Shown piece by piece: positions 11,501 through 26,500 of a DNA stretch of 64,000 nt (the stretch's first letter is position 1; every line of letters starts with the position of its first letter). Below the pieces are notes generated by a model that did not search any database, was not told the DNA's origin, and saw only the letters and a program-made list of their open reading frames with translations. The stretch lies in assembly GCA_029379385.1 (NCBI GenBank), contig CM055608.1, positions 17,854,350 through 17,918,349 on the forward strand, written 5' to 3'. Origin of the DNA: Quillaja saponaria. Lineage: Eukaryota; Streptophyta; Magnoliopsida; Fabales; Quillajaceae. The position numbers and the translations under genes are program-made.

Positions 11501-14500
11501 CAAAGAATATAACTTATTTTGCTCAGTTTGGATTGAAGCCCGTTGAAATTAAAAGAACAATCAATGAGTGTAAGTCGAGTTGTCTCCTCTAAATAGATGA
11601 GTTTGCCTAGATGACAAGAGAACACACCCCTAAAATTGCATAGGAGTCTTGCCTTATTACTAGACATGCTAGGGCCTCTGAATTTCCGTGTCATGATAAT
11701 GCAAATTTGTTGTTAGTATTTAAGTTTATTATTATCTTGTTATAATCTGTTAGTTGACCTATGGAGAGATTGTAGCTAATCAAATCCCTAGAATTAAAGG
11801 TCAGTAATTATGGGTGATTAGGAGATAGTTGTGGCATTTTATTTTAGGTAAGATTTGGAGAGATTTGTGGTGTTTTATTTTAGGTAATTGGAGAGATTTT
11901 ATCCCTTGTAATTAGTTCCTAAGCTGTATATATTGAGTCTTCTGCAATAAGAAAAATATATAGAAATACAAAAAACATACGTGTTTCTACATAGTATCAG
12001 AGCATTCCGCTCAAAACACGTTATGAATACTAGTCCATCTTCTGGTTCATCCCAAACTGGACCGTCTCCTCCACATAACAATGAAGGAGTCGGCCAGATC
12101 GAATCAAACAATAATATCCATGGAAAACCTGCAGATTGGAAACCTAGGAAGCAAGGTCAATACCGAGAAGGCCATGCTCATCAAGCAACTGCCTCTGCTG
12201 AGTCTAGTACTCCTAAACCTACAAACCGAGAGCTGTTAGAGATAACTCAGAGGCTGACAACACAAACAAGTTCTGCAAATTCCAATTCTACAGTCATAGG
12301 CACTGGGGCTGTAGCTCAGAAAGGTAATTCCTTACATGCTCTAGTAGCTAAAATTGATATTGAGAAGGTCTGGATTGTAAATTCTGGTGCCTCAGACCAC
12401 ATGACAGGTGATTCAAGTCTATTTTTTGAATATAAAGATGTTAATGATGATTTGAGCATAAAAATTGCTGATAGATCAATATCTAAGGTGAAAGGAGTTG
12501 GAAAGGTGGTTATATCAGATGAGTTAACAGTTAGATTCTGTCTTATTTGTTCCAACTTTGAGATATAATCTTCTGTCCGTAAATAAAATGACCAAGGACA
12601 GACCCTATCTAATTAATTTTTCTGGTGATTTGTGCAAATTTCAGGACCGGAAATTTGGGAGGACGATTGGCAGTGCTGAGAATCAATTCGGACTCTATCT
12701 TCCTGCGAGTAACATCTAGTGCTGATAGACATTCTAGTAAGTGTGCTAAGTTAGGTTTACAAGTCAATTTTCCAAATGAAGATGCAGTGAAACTATGGCA
12801 TCTTAGATTAGGTCATCCAAGCTTAATGTATCTTGAGAAACTTTTTCCTTAATTGAGTATCAATAAAATGAAAGACTCATTTAGTTGTGAAACTTGCATG
12901 TTATCCAAGCACACTAGAAACACATACCAATCTCATCCACACATACAAACTCATCATTTTTCTATGATACATAGTGATGTTTAGGGGCCTATGAGAGTCG
13001 ATAACATTTCGGGTTTGAAATGGTTCGTTTTATTTATTGATGATCACACACAGGTTACTTGGGTATATCTTATGAAAGAAAAATCTGATGTTGCTCGTTT
13101 GTTTCAAAATTTGCCATAAAATGATTCTTACCCAATTTCAAACCAAAATCAAAGTTCTTAGAACTGACAATGGGACATAATATTTTAAGTCTCTCTTAAA
13201 AGATTTTTTTGAAAAAGAAGGTATTATTCACCAAAGTTCATGTGTAGACACACTACAACAAAATGGTGTGTCGGAGAGGAAAAATAGACATCTTCTAGAG
13301 GTAGCAAGATCACTCCTGTTTGAAAACAATGTCCCTAAATATTTCTGGGGTGAGACTGTTCTAACAGTTACTTACTTGATCAATAGGCTTCCATCTAGAG
13401 TTCTAAACTTCAAAACACCTATCCAGACTCTACAAATGTCATTCCCAACCAACCAACACATTAATCTCACATATTCCTGCTAGGGTGTTTGGATGCACTG
13501 CATTTGTTCACATACATGCTCGGTTCAGAAATAAACTTGATCCTAGAGCACTAAAGTGCATTTTTCTAGAGTACTCTGCAAGTCAGAAAGGGTATAAGTG
13601 TTATTCTCCTGAGAAGAAAAGGTTTTTTGTTTCTATGGATGTTATTTTCATTGAGAATCATCCGTTTTATCCTATAAATCAGGAGAGTGAGCCAAGATCA
13701 CCAAGTCCAACTCTAGATCTCTTTGAACAGTTTGAAAAGGAAATTACACAAACCAGAAAGACAGAACCTAGAGAGCAACAAAACAGCCAAAACACAGAAC
13801 CTAGAGAGGAACATAGTAACCTTAAAACACACACAGAACCAAAATTACTTATCTATCAGCGCAGGAATAAAGCTCAAAGAGGAGAAGAATCTGTACAGAT
13901 GCCTCAAAACTGCCAAGAAGTCATAACAGATAACCGGGGTACTGAAAAGGTGGTAAGTGAGGAATTTTTTGAAGATGCTAATTTACACTTACCTATTGCA
14001 CTAAGAAAAAGGGTTAGAGCATGCAGGAACCAGCCCAGGTATCGTATAGGAAATTATATATTCTATGGAAAACTTTCAACCGGCTTTAAAGCATTCACTA
14101 CAAATCTGACAAAAGCTACAATTCTTGCCACAGTTCATGAGGCTTTGAAAGACTCACGATGGAGAAAGGCAGTAAAAGAGGAGTTAGATGCCTTAGAGAA
14201 AAATGAAATGTGGAAGATCACTCAACTACCTTTGGGGAAGAAAACAGTAGGCAGCAAATGGGTATTTACCATCAAACACAAGCCAGATGGCAGTATTGAT
14301 AGGTTTAAGGCTCGCCTAGTAGCAAAAGGGTTCACCCAATCATATGGCATAGATTATCAGGAGACATTCGCTCTTGCGGCTAAACTTAATACTGTTTGGG
14401 TATTACTATCTCCAGCTGCAAACTTGGACTGGAAACTACATCAAATGGATGTGAAAAACGCCTTCTTGAATGGAGAACTTGAGGAAGAGGTGTATATGGA

Positions 14501-17500
14501 TGTTCCAACAGGTTTAGAAAAAACAACAAAGGTAGGAAAAGTTTGTAAACTGCAGAAGTCTCTTTATGGAATCAAGCAGTCTCCAAGAGCATGGTTTGCG
14601 AGGTTTACAAAGGCTATAACAGAAGTTGGGTATAGGCAGAATAATGCAGATCATACTCTGTTTATAAAGCACTTATCAGATGGTAAAAAGGTTATTTTGA
14701 TGATATCATCCTAACTGGAAATAGTGAGGATGAAATCAAGCGGATAAAGAGCTATCTAGCACATGTGTTCGAAATCAAGGATCTTGGAGAGTTAAGATAC
14801 TTCCTAGGCATGGAGATAGGAAGAACCAGCAAAGGTATTTCAGTTTCACAGAGAAAATACAATTTGGATTTGTTAAAGGAAACCAATATGCGAGCTTGCA
14901 AACCTAGTGAGACACCAATGGAACAAACTGCAAAGTTTAATGTTAATGGTGACAGTGCTGCTGTGGATAAAGGAAGATATCAGAGATTAGTTGGAAGACT
15001 GTTGTATTTATCACATACTCGTCCAGACATAAGCCATTCCATTAGTGTACTAAGCTAATTTATGAATGATCCTAGAGAAGAGCACCTAAATAACGTGTAT
15101 AGGATATTGAGATACTTGAAAATGGCACCAGGCAGAGGTTTATATTTCAAGAAAAACATAGACAGAGACTTGAAAATATTTACAGATACAGATTGGGCTG
15201 GATCCCCAATAGACCGAAGGTCCACCTCAAGATATTGTGCATTTCTATGGGGAAACCTAGTTAGTTGGAAGAGTAAAAAGCAAACAGCTGTTGCTCGGAG
15301 CAGTGCAGAATCCGAGTTAAGATCTGTTGCGCATGGATTATGTGAAGGCTTATGGTTAAGAAAATTGATAAGGGAGCTGAAGATGGAGATCAAGGAACCG
15401 GTAACCATTCTGTGTGACAACCAGTCTTCCATTTGCGTGGCCAAAGATCCGGTGCACCATGATAAAACGAAGCATGTCGAAATAGATCGACATTTCATCA
15501 AAGAAATGATTGAAGACAAGACTGTTGAGTTGTTATACATTCCTACAGCAAGTCAGACAGCAGATGTCTTTACTAAGGCTTTATCAAGAGTTATGTTTGA
15601 AGCAATGATTTCCAAGCTGGGTCTCATTAACATTTATGACCCAGCTTGAGGGGGGGGTGTTGTTAGTATTTAAGTTTATTATTATCTTGTTATAATCTGT
15701 TAGTTGACCTATGGAGAGATTGTAGCTAATCAAATCCCTAGAATTAAGGGTCAGTAATTATGGGTGATTAGGAGAGATTTGTGGTGTTTTATTTTAGGTA
15801 AGATTTGGAGAGATTTTCTCCCTTGTAATTAGTTCCTAAGCTGTATATATTGAGTCTTCTGCAATAAGAAAAATATATAGAAATACAAAAAACATACGTG
15901 TTTCTACAAAACTCTCCATTTCCAAACAAACTAAACGTAGTTGGACCAAGAAAAGAACACTTGCGCTATTTAGATCAACCCTTTATGAACTCAACTCAAC
16001 TCAATTTTAAATCTCAAACTAATTGGGATCTATAAAAAAAAGTTTCAACATGATGGGTTCCTAGTGGTCACCCAACTCTTGCCTCCAAGCATGCTTAACT
16101 GCAAAGTTCTAATGGCATTAGTGATGGTATGATCGTGCCTAAAAAGGGGGTGCAACACAACGACTTCCCAAGATATCACCCATCCTAATTCTACTCTCAC
16201 CCAAGCACAATTAACCCTATTCCAATCTAAACAAAAGGGAAAATTTTCTTCTCTTTGGTGATATTTTTTGGCGTTTCAAGACTGATAGTGAGCCTAATGG
16301 ATGATTGGTTTTTGAGTAGTCAATCTAGTTTAGTGTGCATCTGAGACATTATGTATGTTCTTGGTATTAAAATTATTATAGAAACAAACCAGCAAGGAGA
16401 AACTAAGACAAATTGTTGAGAATAGCCTTTTGCAAAGAGAAGAACTGTATCGGCTGTAAAGGCAAGGAATATAACTCAAGTTATACATCTAGGCAACATA
16501 TATCCTTTAGAGATATGATGAATTCCTAAGTTGTAACAGGACAAAAGAATTTCTTCACAACTATTAATGGACTATGGAATAGTTGAGTTGCTTCTTTGAG
16601 CTGCAGGAACAGATCTTACCAAATTTTTTAATTCTTATCACATTTTCTAACCTGTTTTTATTTGCTAATAATGGTGTCCAAAGGTCTTATAAGATGAAAT
16701 AACAAAATTATTCCTCCAGAAAACAAAAGATAAAAGATAAATCCATCATTCCAATTATAGAAATAGAAAAACTCATAGTATAGATGGAAAAAAGTAATTG
16801 ATAAAACCTGAAGCACTTGAGCAGCATATCTTTGTGCTGCCGCATCTTGCTCAGCAAATCTACGAGCATCCTCTGTTACTTTTTGCTCTTGCTCTACCCG
16901 CATTAAGACCTATAAGATCCATAAAGAGATATCATAATTTGTATTACAAGACGAAATCTACTTTTTTTGAAAAGGCAACAAGAAAGACAGGATGCAAAAT
17001 TTAAACCTGAAGCATGACATTTTCTTGTTCTTGCTTATCGGAAAGGGCTCGCCGTAGGTCAGAAACCTCTTGTTCTAGCTGCTCAACCTGGATTTAATGG
17101 GAAGATTGAATGTGTAACTTAAAATAAGATTTTCCACAAATAAATGAGCACTTAGCTATCAGAAAACAGTGGGGTTCAAAAAAATAGATTGTAACTCATA
17201 TATTAGCATTACAGCCATAATCAAAATATGCAGGCCATTATCTTACCATAGTAATCAATTGTATTATAGAATCAAGCAGCAAGGAGATCAAGAAACAAAA
17301 GCTTAAAAACTAAAGAAATCCCGTAATTTGGTTTTATCTTGATATTAGTGCTTATGAGGTGGTATGAGCAATTGTAAGTTGAGAAAAGATTTTTATGGTT
17401 TGGACGGTGATGATATCTCTTGGAATTTTCATTTCTTTAGAAAGCTAAACAGAAGGTAGGTTTTTTGATCGTACCAGCTTGTTTATTGACCACTCTTACA

Positions 17501-20500
17501 TTTTATCGTTTCTCTGACATCCTTGACATGTGTGTTTGGTCTATTGATGCTTCTAGATACTTCTCCTATAAATTATTATAGTTTTCTTGTTTGGGATCCA
17601 GAGCCTTTATTTTTTCCTTGTTTGGACTGCAGTTCTTAATAAAGTCAACATTAATAACTTGTTGCAAGTGTTGAGACCTTCAAAGGCATTATCCTTTATG
17701 TTTGTGTTATGTATTTCTTGAGTAATGAGACTGATGAGCATTTTTTTCTACATTGTTCTTTAGTTTGGAAGTTCTAGTGCAGACTTTTTCATATCTTCAC
17801 CATCTCCTGGGTTTGTCCTTGCTCCTTGCATGATCTTTTGCTAACTCGATACCGGCAGTAAGGGAGCAGTAAGGATGTGAAGTGTTTATGGAGTTGTACT
17901 TTCTTTTCTATGATTTTTTTTGGTTGATTCGTTGAAACGAAATGCTCGAATTTTTTTGTAATTATTATCCCTCATTGCCTCTTCTTTGGGATAAGATTGT
18001 TTTTCATGCTTATCTTTGGTACTCTCTTTTGGAAGCATTTCAAGGTGTTTTTTTAGTTGATATTCAACATTATTAGTGTGCTGTTTTGTGTCAAGGCCAC
18101 CTTTTTTCCTTTTTCTTTTCTCATTGTACTTCAATTTTATCTTAATATAACTTCTTTTCCTATCAAAAAAAGAAAGAAATGGAAAAGCCACTAAGGACCC
18201 TAGGATTAGGTGGTGAAATTCAAAAGGAGAGAAGCGAATAATATTTAAGGATAGATTATTCAAGGAAACAAGGTGAGAATTAGATAAGGATGCCAACTCA
18301 ATATGGTTGAGATCAGTGATGGATCGAGAAAATTTTATCAGTGCAGATAAAAACTTCAGTAAAATCCCAAGCACTAGCAATCCCAAGCAAATCTCTTTTC
18401 TCTCTTCTTGGTGGCTTTGTTCTTAGTAAAATCTCTAGAAAACAACAAACACTTTATTTTTTAACTTTTAGCTTTTAATTAGATGGGCTTGGGCCTTGAA
18501 TTAAGTTAAATTTCGATATTTAAATGTTTACCCTATATTGTTGACTTTTACTTTTGTCGACCCCATAGTTAATTTGTGATTTAAGGTTAAGTATTGTTGA
18601 CTGATACTTGTGAGCCAATGATTTGTAGACTGGTAAATTATTGCTTTGAAACTTTAAGCCTTTGGTAATGAGACATCTAGTAAAAATATAAATGAAAATG
18701 TATCAGGATAAATTGTAAGCTACTAGTAGTGGTCAATAGATAAAATTTATAAATGGGGGCATAAATATTTTTTCAAATAAACTAGCGGAGGGCAATCTAG
18801 TAAATTATACATACTCACAGGGTAAATTTTAAAGGTCAGTGGGGTCAACTGACCCCATTGGCTTCAACATGGTGACCCCATTGTCTTATATTACAAAAGT
18901 GGCTAAGGACAAAGACAATCAAACAATGTTACAGAAAGTTAAAAAATGATAGAAATGATGGCAGTTATGAAAAGTACAAAGTTGTGAAGAGGAAGCCAAA
19001 AAAGTTGTGAGGGAAGCCACAAATACACCGGGGGCAATGATGCACTCGAGTGTTGTGAGCCGTGTCGCAAAATTGAGAGAAAGCAAGAGCAACGACATGA
19101 ACTTTCTCAAGTGTACCGAAGATTAAGGATAGATGGGAGAATTAATTTGACAAGTTGTTCAACAGAAGTTACCAACATCACATAGGTGAAGATAGGAAAA
19201 CCAATAGGACCTGGTCGTATTCCTATTGAAGTTTGGAAATGTTCAGGTGGGTTGGACATAAGTTGGCTAACCAAGTGCACATGCACTCAACACTAATAGA
19301 TAAACTATGAAGAACTAAAAGGAAAAATATATAACTGATGAGATATAAACAAAGACAGCCAACCAAGTGAACATGCACTCAACACTCACTGATAAACTCT
19401 GTACAAATACAGGGATGGATCCAGAAAAGGGTAGAAGTGCATAACCTCCTTATTGCTTTCCAGTAAACGCTCAATGTTTTTCTTTAAGTCTCAGAACTGA
19501 ATCCCACTTCATCATAAGTTTAAAGCAATCATATAAGGAATGTTGTATAAGAGTTAATGCTCTAGTCGAAAACATGTCATGGACAGCAACTTTCTTGAAG
19601 CCAAACCTGCAATTGTTCAAGTTTGCTCCATTTAGAGGACCTACTACTACTAGAGTCCAAAGGCCCTTTTAGTAAAATAGTAGGGTTGACACCCCTAAGC
19701 CAAGCCCTCATTTGTTTAGTTAAGATTGTTTTTAGGACCTTAGATCAAAAATGTTCTCATGTTTTCATCTCAAGCTAAGCTTTGTTGAGACAAGCCAAGC
19801 GGAGAAGATTTCATCCTCAAAAATGGGATAGGTGATTATAGTACTATACCCCAACTGATAATTTCCAAAGCTATCTCAGGTGAATGGATTTTCCATTTAC
19901 AAGGGGATAACGAGAGAATTATCAAGTTTTATTTGTAGTTCTCAATCACAGCTACCGAATATTTCCTAATTATGCCTCAATATCACCTCTTTTTATTTTT
20001 TTATTTTATTAACATTTTTCTGCAATTAAACATTGCTAGGAATGATTTGAACCTCCAACATATTACCACCTCTATCACTCTTTACCACTTAAACCAATTT
20101 ACTAGGAAATCTTACATCTCTCTTATAATGACTCATCTTTTTCAATGATACATCAGGCCCTATATCATTATAATGATAATTTGACCTAGACTAATGTGTG
20201 CAAACTCTCTATAATTGCTAGAGCAAATTATATTTCCCTCATTTGAAATTTATTAAAAAGACACTAAGGTCTAAAGTTTGAAAAAATCAACACTACCCTC
20301 CTAGGATGAACAGAAAGGTGAGGGTTTTTTTGGGAAAATTACTAAAAAGTCCTGATTTTATAATCAAAATACCAAAAAAGTATTATTTTTAGTTTTCTCT
20401 TTCAAATGAGTTCTAAAACTTACTTTTACAATAATTTTCTCTACTTTTCTAGTTTTTTCTTCTAAATATCAATACTTTATGTTAAACCTCAATTATTATA

Positions 20501-23500
20501 ATTTTAACATAATTTTTTTATTAAAATAAAAAGTATGTATAGATAAAACTACATTTTGAATATTAAATAAAATGAAGTTGGATTTTTTTTCTTTATTTAT
20601 AATATGAGCAATTTAAAAATTTAAAAGAAAAGTTCAAGCACTTAATAGATACTGATCTATATAATATTTATTCATGAAAATAATATTTATTTCTTTAATT
20701 ATTATTATTTTTTAAATATGTAAGAAGATTAAAACATTTTATTAATTTATGTTATCTGTTTTTTTTTTAAACCTACTTCATTAATTTTTACCTTTTTTTT
20801 TTTTCTTCTTAATTAATATTTTAAGCATATAAATTTAAAAATAATAATATAATGGGTGAAAGTGGTAAAAAAATCAATTTAAAAAAAAAAAGAATTATTT
20901 GGAATTAGTTTTAATAGTATAACTTATTTGTTTTGTAAAGTTATAGCATAAAATATTGGTTTTTAGCCATACTAATGAACTACAATTTTCTCTTTTAAGT
21001 TTGAAGATTCACGAAAAAATAAAATTTAATTTTACTTTCACATGTGTGAAATATTTTATTTCTCATTTTTATTATAAAGATTATGTTAAAATTAAAAATA
21101 TTAAGAATAACATAATGAAATGTTATAAAGAACCAAAAAAGAAACTAACCATAGAAAAAAGTAAGTATTTAATATTTATTTGAATAGAGAAAAATTAAAA
21201 ATAGTACTTTTTCATATTTTGAAAATAAATTCAGGACTTTTTAGTAATTTTCTCAAAAGTTATGTTAATACCATCAACTTTCCATTCTTCCTAGAGAAGG
21301 AGTGTCTATTTCCCCAAACTTTAGATATTAGTATCGTTTCAGTAAACCTTAAGGCAGGGGAGTTTAATTTCCTCTAATTGTTATTATGTTAAGACAAGAA
21401 AAATCATGACAGAATATGGATTCAGAAACCTTAGTGTGGTGACAAATAGAAAGTAGACACAAAGGACTAAATGGACAACTGATATATATTATTATTTTTT
21501 TTTTTATCAAAACCAACAAATATTATGGACATACGTAGAATTGTAATTGCAGAGTTGATTGGACATACCCTGGCACTCAGCTGCAGCCTATTGTCCTGCT
21601 TAACCATCTCCATTAATGCTGTTTCCAGTTCCTCAGCTCTGAAAAAGAAAAGAAAAAAAAGAAACCCAAGATATAAATATTGTTTTACCATATTTAAGAA
21701 AAACTTATGCATGATTCCTATGTATGGAGGCTAAGAAACTAACATTTTCATAAAAGGATGTCATCTAGAGACATTAATTTCTATTTTATAGATAGTTTAG
21801 ACATAGGAACAAGTGTCAGGTCAGTGTACCATCTGTGATCAAGTTGCTATTTTGCAATTTTAGTTGAAGTACTTGGCCAAAAAGAACCCCAATTTTATTT
21901 TTATTTTTATCTTTTTTTGCAGGTACAGGTATAGAACATAAATATAGATACAGAGAAAAAGTTTTATATATATGACTAAGGAATAACTGAATCCTTTTTC
22001 CATTGAATGAATTGTATGTCTGCATATATAGATTCTTCCCTATTTCTATTGGGTTCTTTATCTAATTTGGTGGCCGAGTCTGAAAATTTATTAGAAGGTT
22101 TGAAGATGTGTGTTTTTGCTGGTTTCTCTGACATCATTGTTCAGTCTAATTCTCTTGCTTTTGTGCTTTGTGTGAACTCTTCAAAGAATCCTTTATGGAA
22201 ACTTCATAGTAAGTTCAAAGGATTACAGCGTTTGATGCAATTTTGTGTAAAGTTTCCTTCCAATTGCCATCGGAAAGTTAACTCAGTTGCAGATTTTTTG
22301 GCTAATAGGGCTTGTGATTCTAAAGCTGGAAGTTTTTGGGATTCTCATTCCTTGCTCCCATCTAAAGCCCGTGGTCTTCTTGAATTGGATAGGCAACAAA
22401 TTCCTTACCTTAGGACTTTGAAACGTAGTTAGTTTTGCTTAGGCTTAAAATAGTCCTGACATTAGTTTCAGCTTTCTTTTTTCTTGTAATGGGATAGAAT
22501 TCCAAGTTTATTTCTGCAAGGTTTTTATTGTTTCCTTTTCTTGGTTATGTCTCTGCTCTGGCATTGTTTCCTTTTTATTAATAAAATTTTAAGAACTGAC
22601 TCAGGTCCGAATTAAGTTTGGGTTAAAAAAAAAATGAATACATATAAGCTCACTTTCTCTCTTTTGAAATGAGTAGTGTCCATGACTTATTTCTACAGTT
22701 TTTCTCCACAATAGGACTAGAATTTTAAATGAACAAGACTAACCAAAAAGATAATCATATAGACCCAATATTTAATTAGACTTGCTCATATACATAAATA
22801 TATAATTATTATTAATAATAAGAATAAGAACCATGCTGCAAGTACTGCCTGAAAGAGAAGAACCTAAATACAAACTACTCTTAACCTAATAAACTATGAC
22901 ATCAATAAACATAACCATTGATGAATGTTATTCCCGAACCAAAAATTCTTATTTGATATTGTAGCAGCAATGACTTTTGGGCCTCCAGAGACCTCTATGC
23001 TATAGGTGCCATTATGATATGGTAAGTGCGACTATATTTCAGTAGTAATCAATTTCAATTTCAGCACCTGGTGAACTTAAAAAAGAAGGCTTTTTGAAAA
23101 GAAGTAAAGTTTACATAATCAGACCAATTATAATTGACAGAAACTCCTTTGTAAAGGGATCAATAAGGAAGCAAATGACTTGATAAAGTTCCAGTTTCAT
23201 TTGAATAAGTAATATTATGTTATATTGTCAGTAGAGGAAATGATTGTCTTGAAGTTTATTTGAGTTCCCTCTGCAAGCAGCAAAGGGTACTTCTAAGAAT
23301 TATCTAAATATACAATTTACTTCGAAAGGAGAAAACGGAGACTACAAAATAAATCTAAAACTTGCATTAAACAATCATATCTCTAATGCAAGTACGCAGT
23401 GGAGCTTAGCACAGTTTATTTAGTAGCAGAAAAATTGGTTTCAAGCTGAAAGAACACATTATGGAAAAAACATTATATCAAAAACAATCATAATAAGCAG

Positions 23501-26500
23501 ATGGAATACAACTGATGAAAGAGAACCCAACACCCTACAAAAGACACTGAGAACACACAAGTAAAGGGGAAAACAGATAATGGATGAATAAATAGATCAT
23601 TCCCATAAGAGAAAAAGGAGGGGGAAAATGCCTGGAAGTCAACCTGAAGTGGTTAAAAAAAATGATTTTAAAGCTCAATAATTAAAAATAGAGAAAAGTA
23701 ATATTATTTGATAAAAAAAAAAGTCAGGACTGAAAAGCACCTAATTAGATGATCCTTCTTACCTACGAGTTGGAAAATTTTATAATCTAATGACAAAACG
23801 TTAAGTTTAAACTGGTAAAAATCAAATGCTACCAAGAATCTTCTTCATGCAATTTGCCTTTTAACACAGTTAGTAATCAAATGAGTGAAAAAAATGGAGA
23901 ACGCGAGGAATCTTCAAGGCTCAGAACTATTGAATAGTTATAACTGACAAATAGCTAAATATGCAAAAACCCAACTCTTCAGTTGACAAACCATAAAACA
24001 TTTGACTTCAATTTCCCATACCACAAGCAGCAAATGGGCATTACTAAAAAGAAGCAAATAGTGTAAGTAGCAGCAACCATAATATAAGGATGGCACAATG
24101 CAGCTGCAGAAAAACCTTGTATCACTTCTTTTACGTAGCTTAAATGTTCCTTAAATCACTAGTTAGCCATGTTTTCTTAAAGAAAAGGTCATGCTCAACT
24201 GTTGAAAGACTTTTGCACCTGCATCTTCTTATCATCCTAAAATGATCTTAATGTCTACTACTATACAAATACCTATGAAGAAAATTAATTCATCTTTTGA
24301 CAAGTACAAACACCTAAATTCTAAAAATATTTGAAAAAAAAACTCCCAAGAGAGAAGAAAAAAAAATAAAAAAGGTCCCTACTGTTGTTACTTCACTCTC
24401 AGCCATTGAATCAAGAAAAAGAAAGATGGGGAGTTTCAACAGAGAATAACTTAAAAGGAAAAAAGAAAGAATTATATCTCAGGTTGCAGAGATGGGTGAG
24501 TTGAGTGGCCAGGTAGACAAGGAGCTCAATCATTGTTTATGCAGTGTTGTTCTCTTGAGAGAGAGGCTCGTGCATCTAATATTGTCAGTTCTTGCTTTTT
24601 CTTTCCCTCCTTAATTCTCTACTCTAAATCTCTTTGGGACGTAAATCAAGCATTTTTCCAGGAAAAAGAATCAGTTTATTTTGATTAGAACCAAGTGAAT
24701 TTTGGCTGGTGACAGAATTGCTAGAACCACATGATCCCCTGATTCTATTCTTCGATTCAGTTATCAGCGAGTCACACAATTCGGTCACCCTGTTAGAATT
24801 GTTTGCTTGGTAAATCGAATTGTACATTAAGAATCGTGAATCACACAATTCTGACAACCAGGAATCACGAGTCACTATCATTATAAAGCAGACAAAAGAA
24901 GCGTGCAGTTGCAAATCTGAATTTTGGTATTATCTATTGAGACACACAGTAAGTTGGCAACCAAGAAAGGTAGAAACAGAGTAGATATAATCTTAAAATA
25001 TTAACCTGAGAACAAATGATCGTTTCTCCTCGAGTAGCCGGCAGAGTTCAACCTTCAAACATACCACCTGCAAGGGGTTTGCAAAAAAATCAGTATATAT
25101 AACATGATCTAAGAGGACATATAACATGATCTAAGAGGACTATGAGAGTTTATCTTGTCTTAGATTTTTTTCCTACAATCAAGGCTAGATTACACTTTTG
25201 GTTCTTATAGTTTGCAGCGAAATTCACTTTAATCCTTATAGTTTAAAAAGTTGCAATCGAGTACCTATACTTTCAAAATCAAGTCACTTTAGTCCCTACG
25301 ATCACCTTCCGTCCAAATTACCTTAACAGAAGATAGCGGACATTGGTGTGGCTACCAGGAAATGAATTGCACACGTGGCATAATAGACCAATAAAAAAAT
25401 GCCAAGTGGCTTTTACAAAATTAATCAAAAATCAAATTTTTTAACGGAAAATTGAAAAAAAAAAAACCTACAAATTTTTAAAAAATGGAAAAAACAGAAG
25501 AAAAAAGAAAGAAAATCAACTGTGTAATGGCAATTGATTAAGGGATCTCTGTCCAGTCCTACAACCTTGGCCTACCATTCACTTTTACCATTTGTTTGGT
25601 TTCCTAGAAACAGGACTAATTTATAAAGGGAATTGAAGTTCCTGGTTTTGCACATGGTGCAATAAAAGTCAAATACTGTTAATTTGGAATATCTTGTAGT
25701 TTTATGTTATTGTTTCCTATTTGTAGGCTTAGAGAGCAAGTGATTTTGATGAGGTGTTTCCTGTAATTGATCCAAAAGCCAAACAAGTCGCCAAAGCCCA
25801 AGATTTTTCTCGGTGTCTTATGGAAGACACTGAACACTCTCAGGTAGGCACCTCAAATTTTGCACCAAGGCTCCCTAAATTGACCAATTTTGGAATATAG
25901 ATTTTATTTTATAAGTTTTGGAATTTCAATTATTGATTTCAAGTCAAAAACGGGCTGAACTTGGTTTCAGGAGGTTCATCTGGATCAGTAAGATCACTAT
26001 CAGATCATATCTCTGCAAGGATCCAATTGGTCTCCTCAATAAGGTTCTTGCTGACAGCATCAGCCTCAAAGCCGCCAAGGTCCCCAATGCCAATGGTGGT
26101 ATGGAGGACTTGGATGGTGACGAAGCGAGAAGAAGAGAACAAGATATCCCTCTAATAAGTAACAAAAACTACAAAAAAGAAAAAGAAAAAAGACAAGCTT
26201 AATACAAGAGGGCACGCAAATCACGTTGCATGTTGAGTAAAGAAACTCCCTGAAATGCTCTAGGTAGAGCACCCAAGAGAAGCATTAAAAAATATATTAT
26301 TCCAGAGAATAGACAGCAAAACTCAGCAAACATTTCACATCCTTATTCTTCCCCGAGTGTCAGCAATGAGTATCATGCAAGGAGCCAGGACAAACCAAAT
26401 AGCCAGCACTATAAATTCCAAATCAAAGAACAATATAAATTCCAAATCAAAGAACAATGTAGAGACTCATTAGTCTTATTATGCTGGAAACAGATAACAC

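Larger units (their letters stand above)
11708..15908 (+). mobile_element. Ty1/copia retrotransposon, near complete but dead
   Basis: 4.2-kb element in intron 15, opposite in orientation to the host gene. It has two near-identical LTRs, a PBS, shortened gag, protease, integrase, RT, RNase H and a polypurine tract. Flanks aaatt (left) and aaact (right) could be a target duplication with one mismatch. Domain order PR-IN-RT-RH proves copia type. Frameshifts and stops disable it. The strong similarity of the LTRs, by eye, suggests a fairly recent insertion. Confidence 0.93.

Noticed and set aside
15055..15540. 161-codon minus-strand frame
   Set aside because: Exact antisense shadow of the copia RNase H frame.
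17886..18386. 166-codon minus-strand frame
   Set aside because: Antisense to the AT-rich tail of a LINE fragment; low-complexity Lys/Glu composition; no motif.
18841..18856. Palindrome ggggtcaactgacccc as a regulatory site or terminator
   Set aside because: It is short and lies at the end of a probable hAT derivative; no other support.
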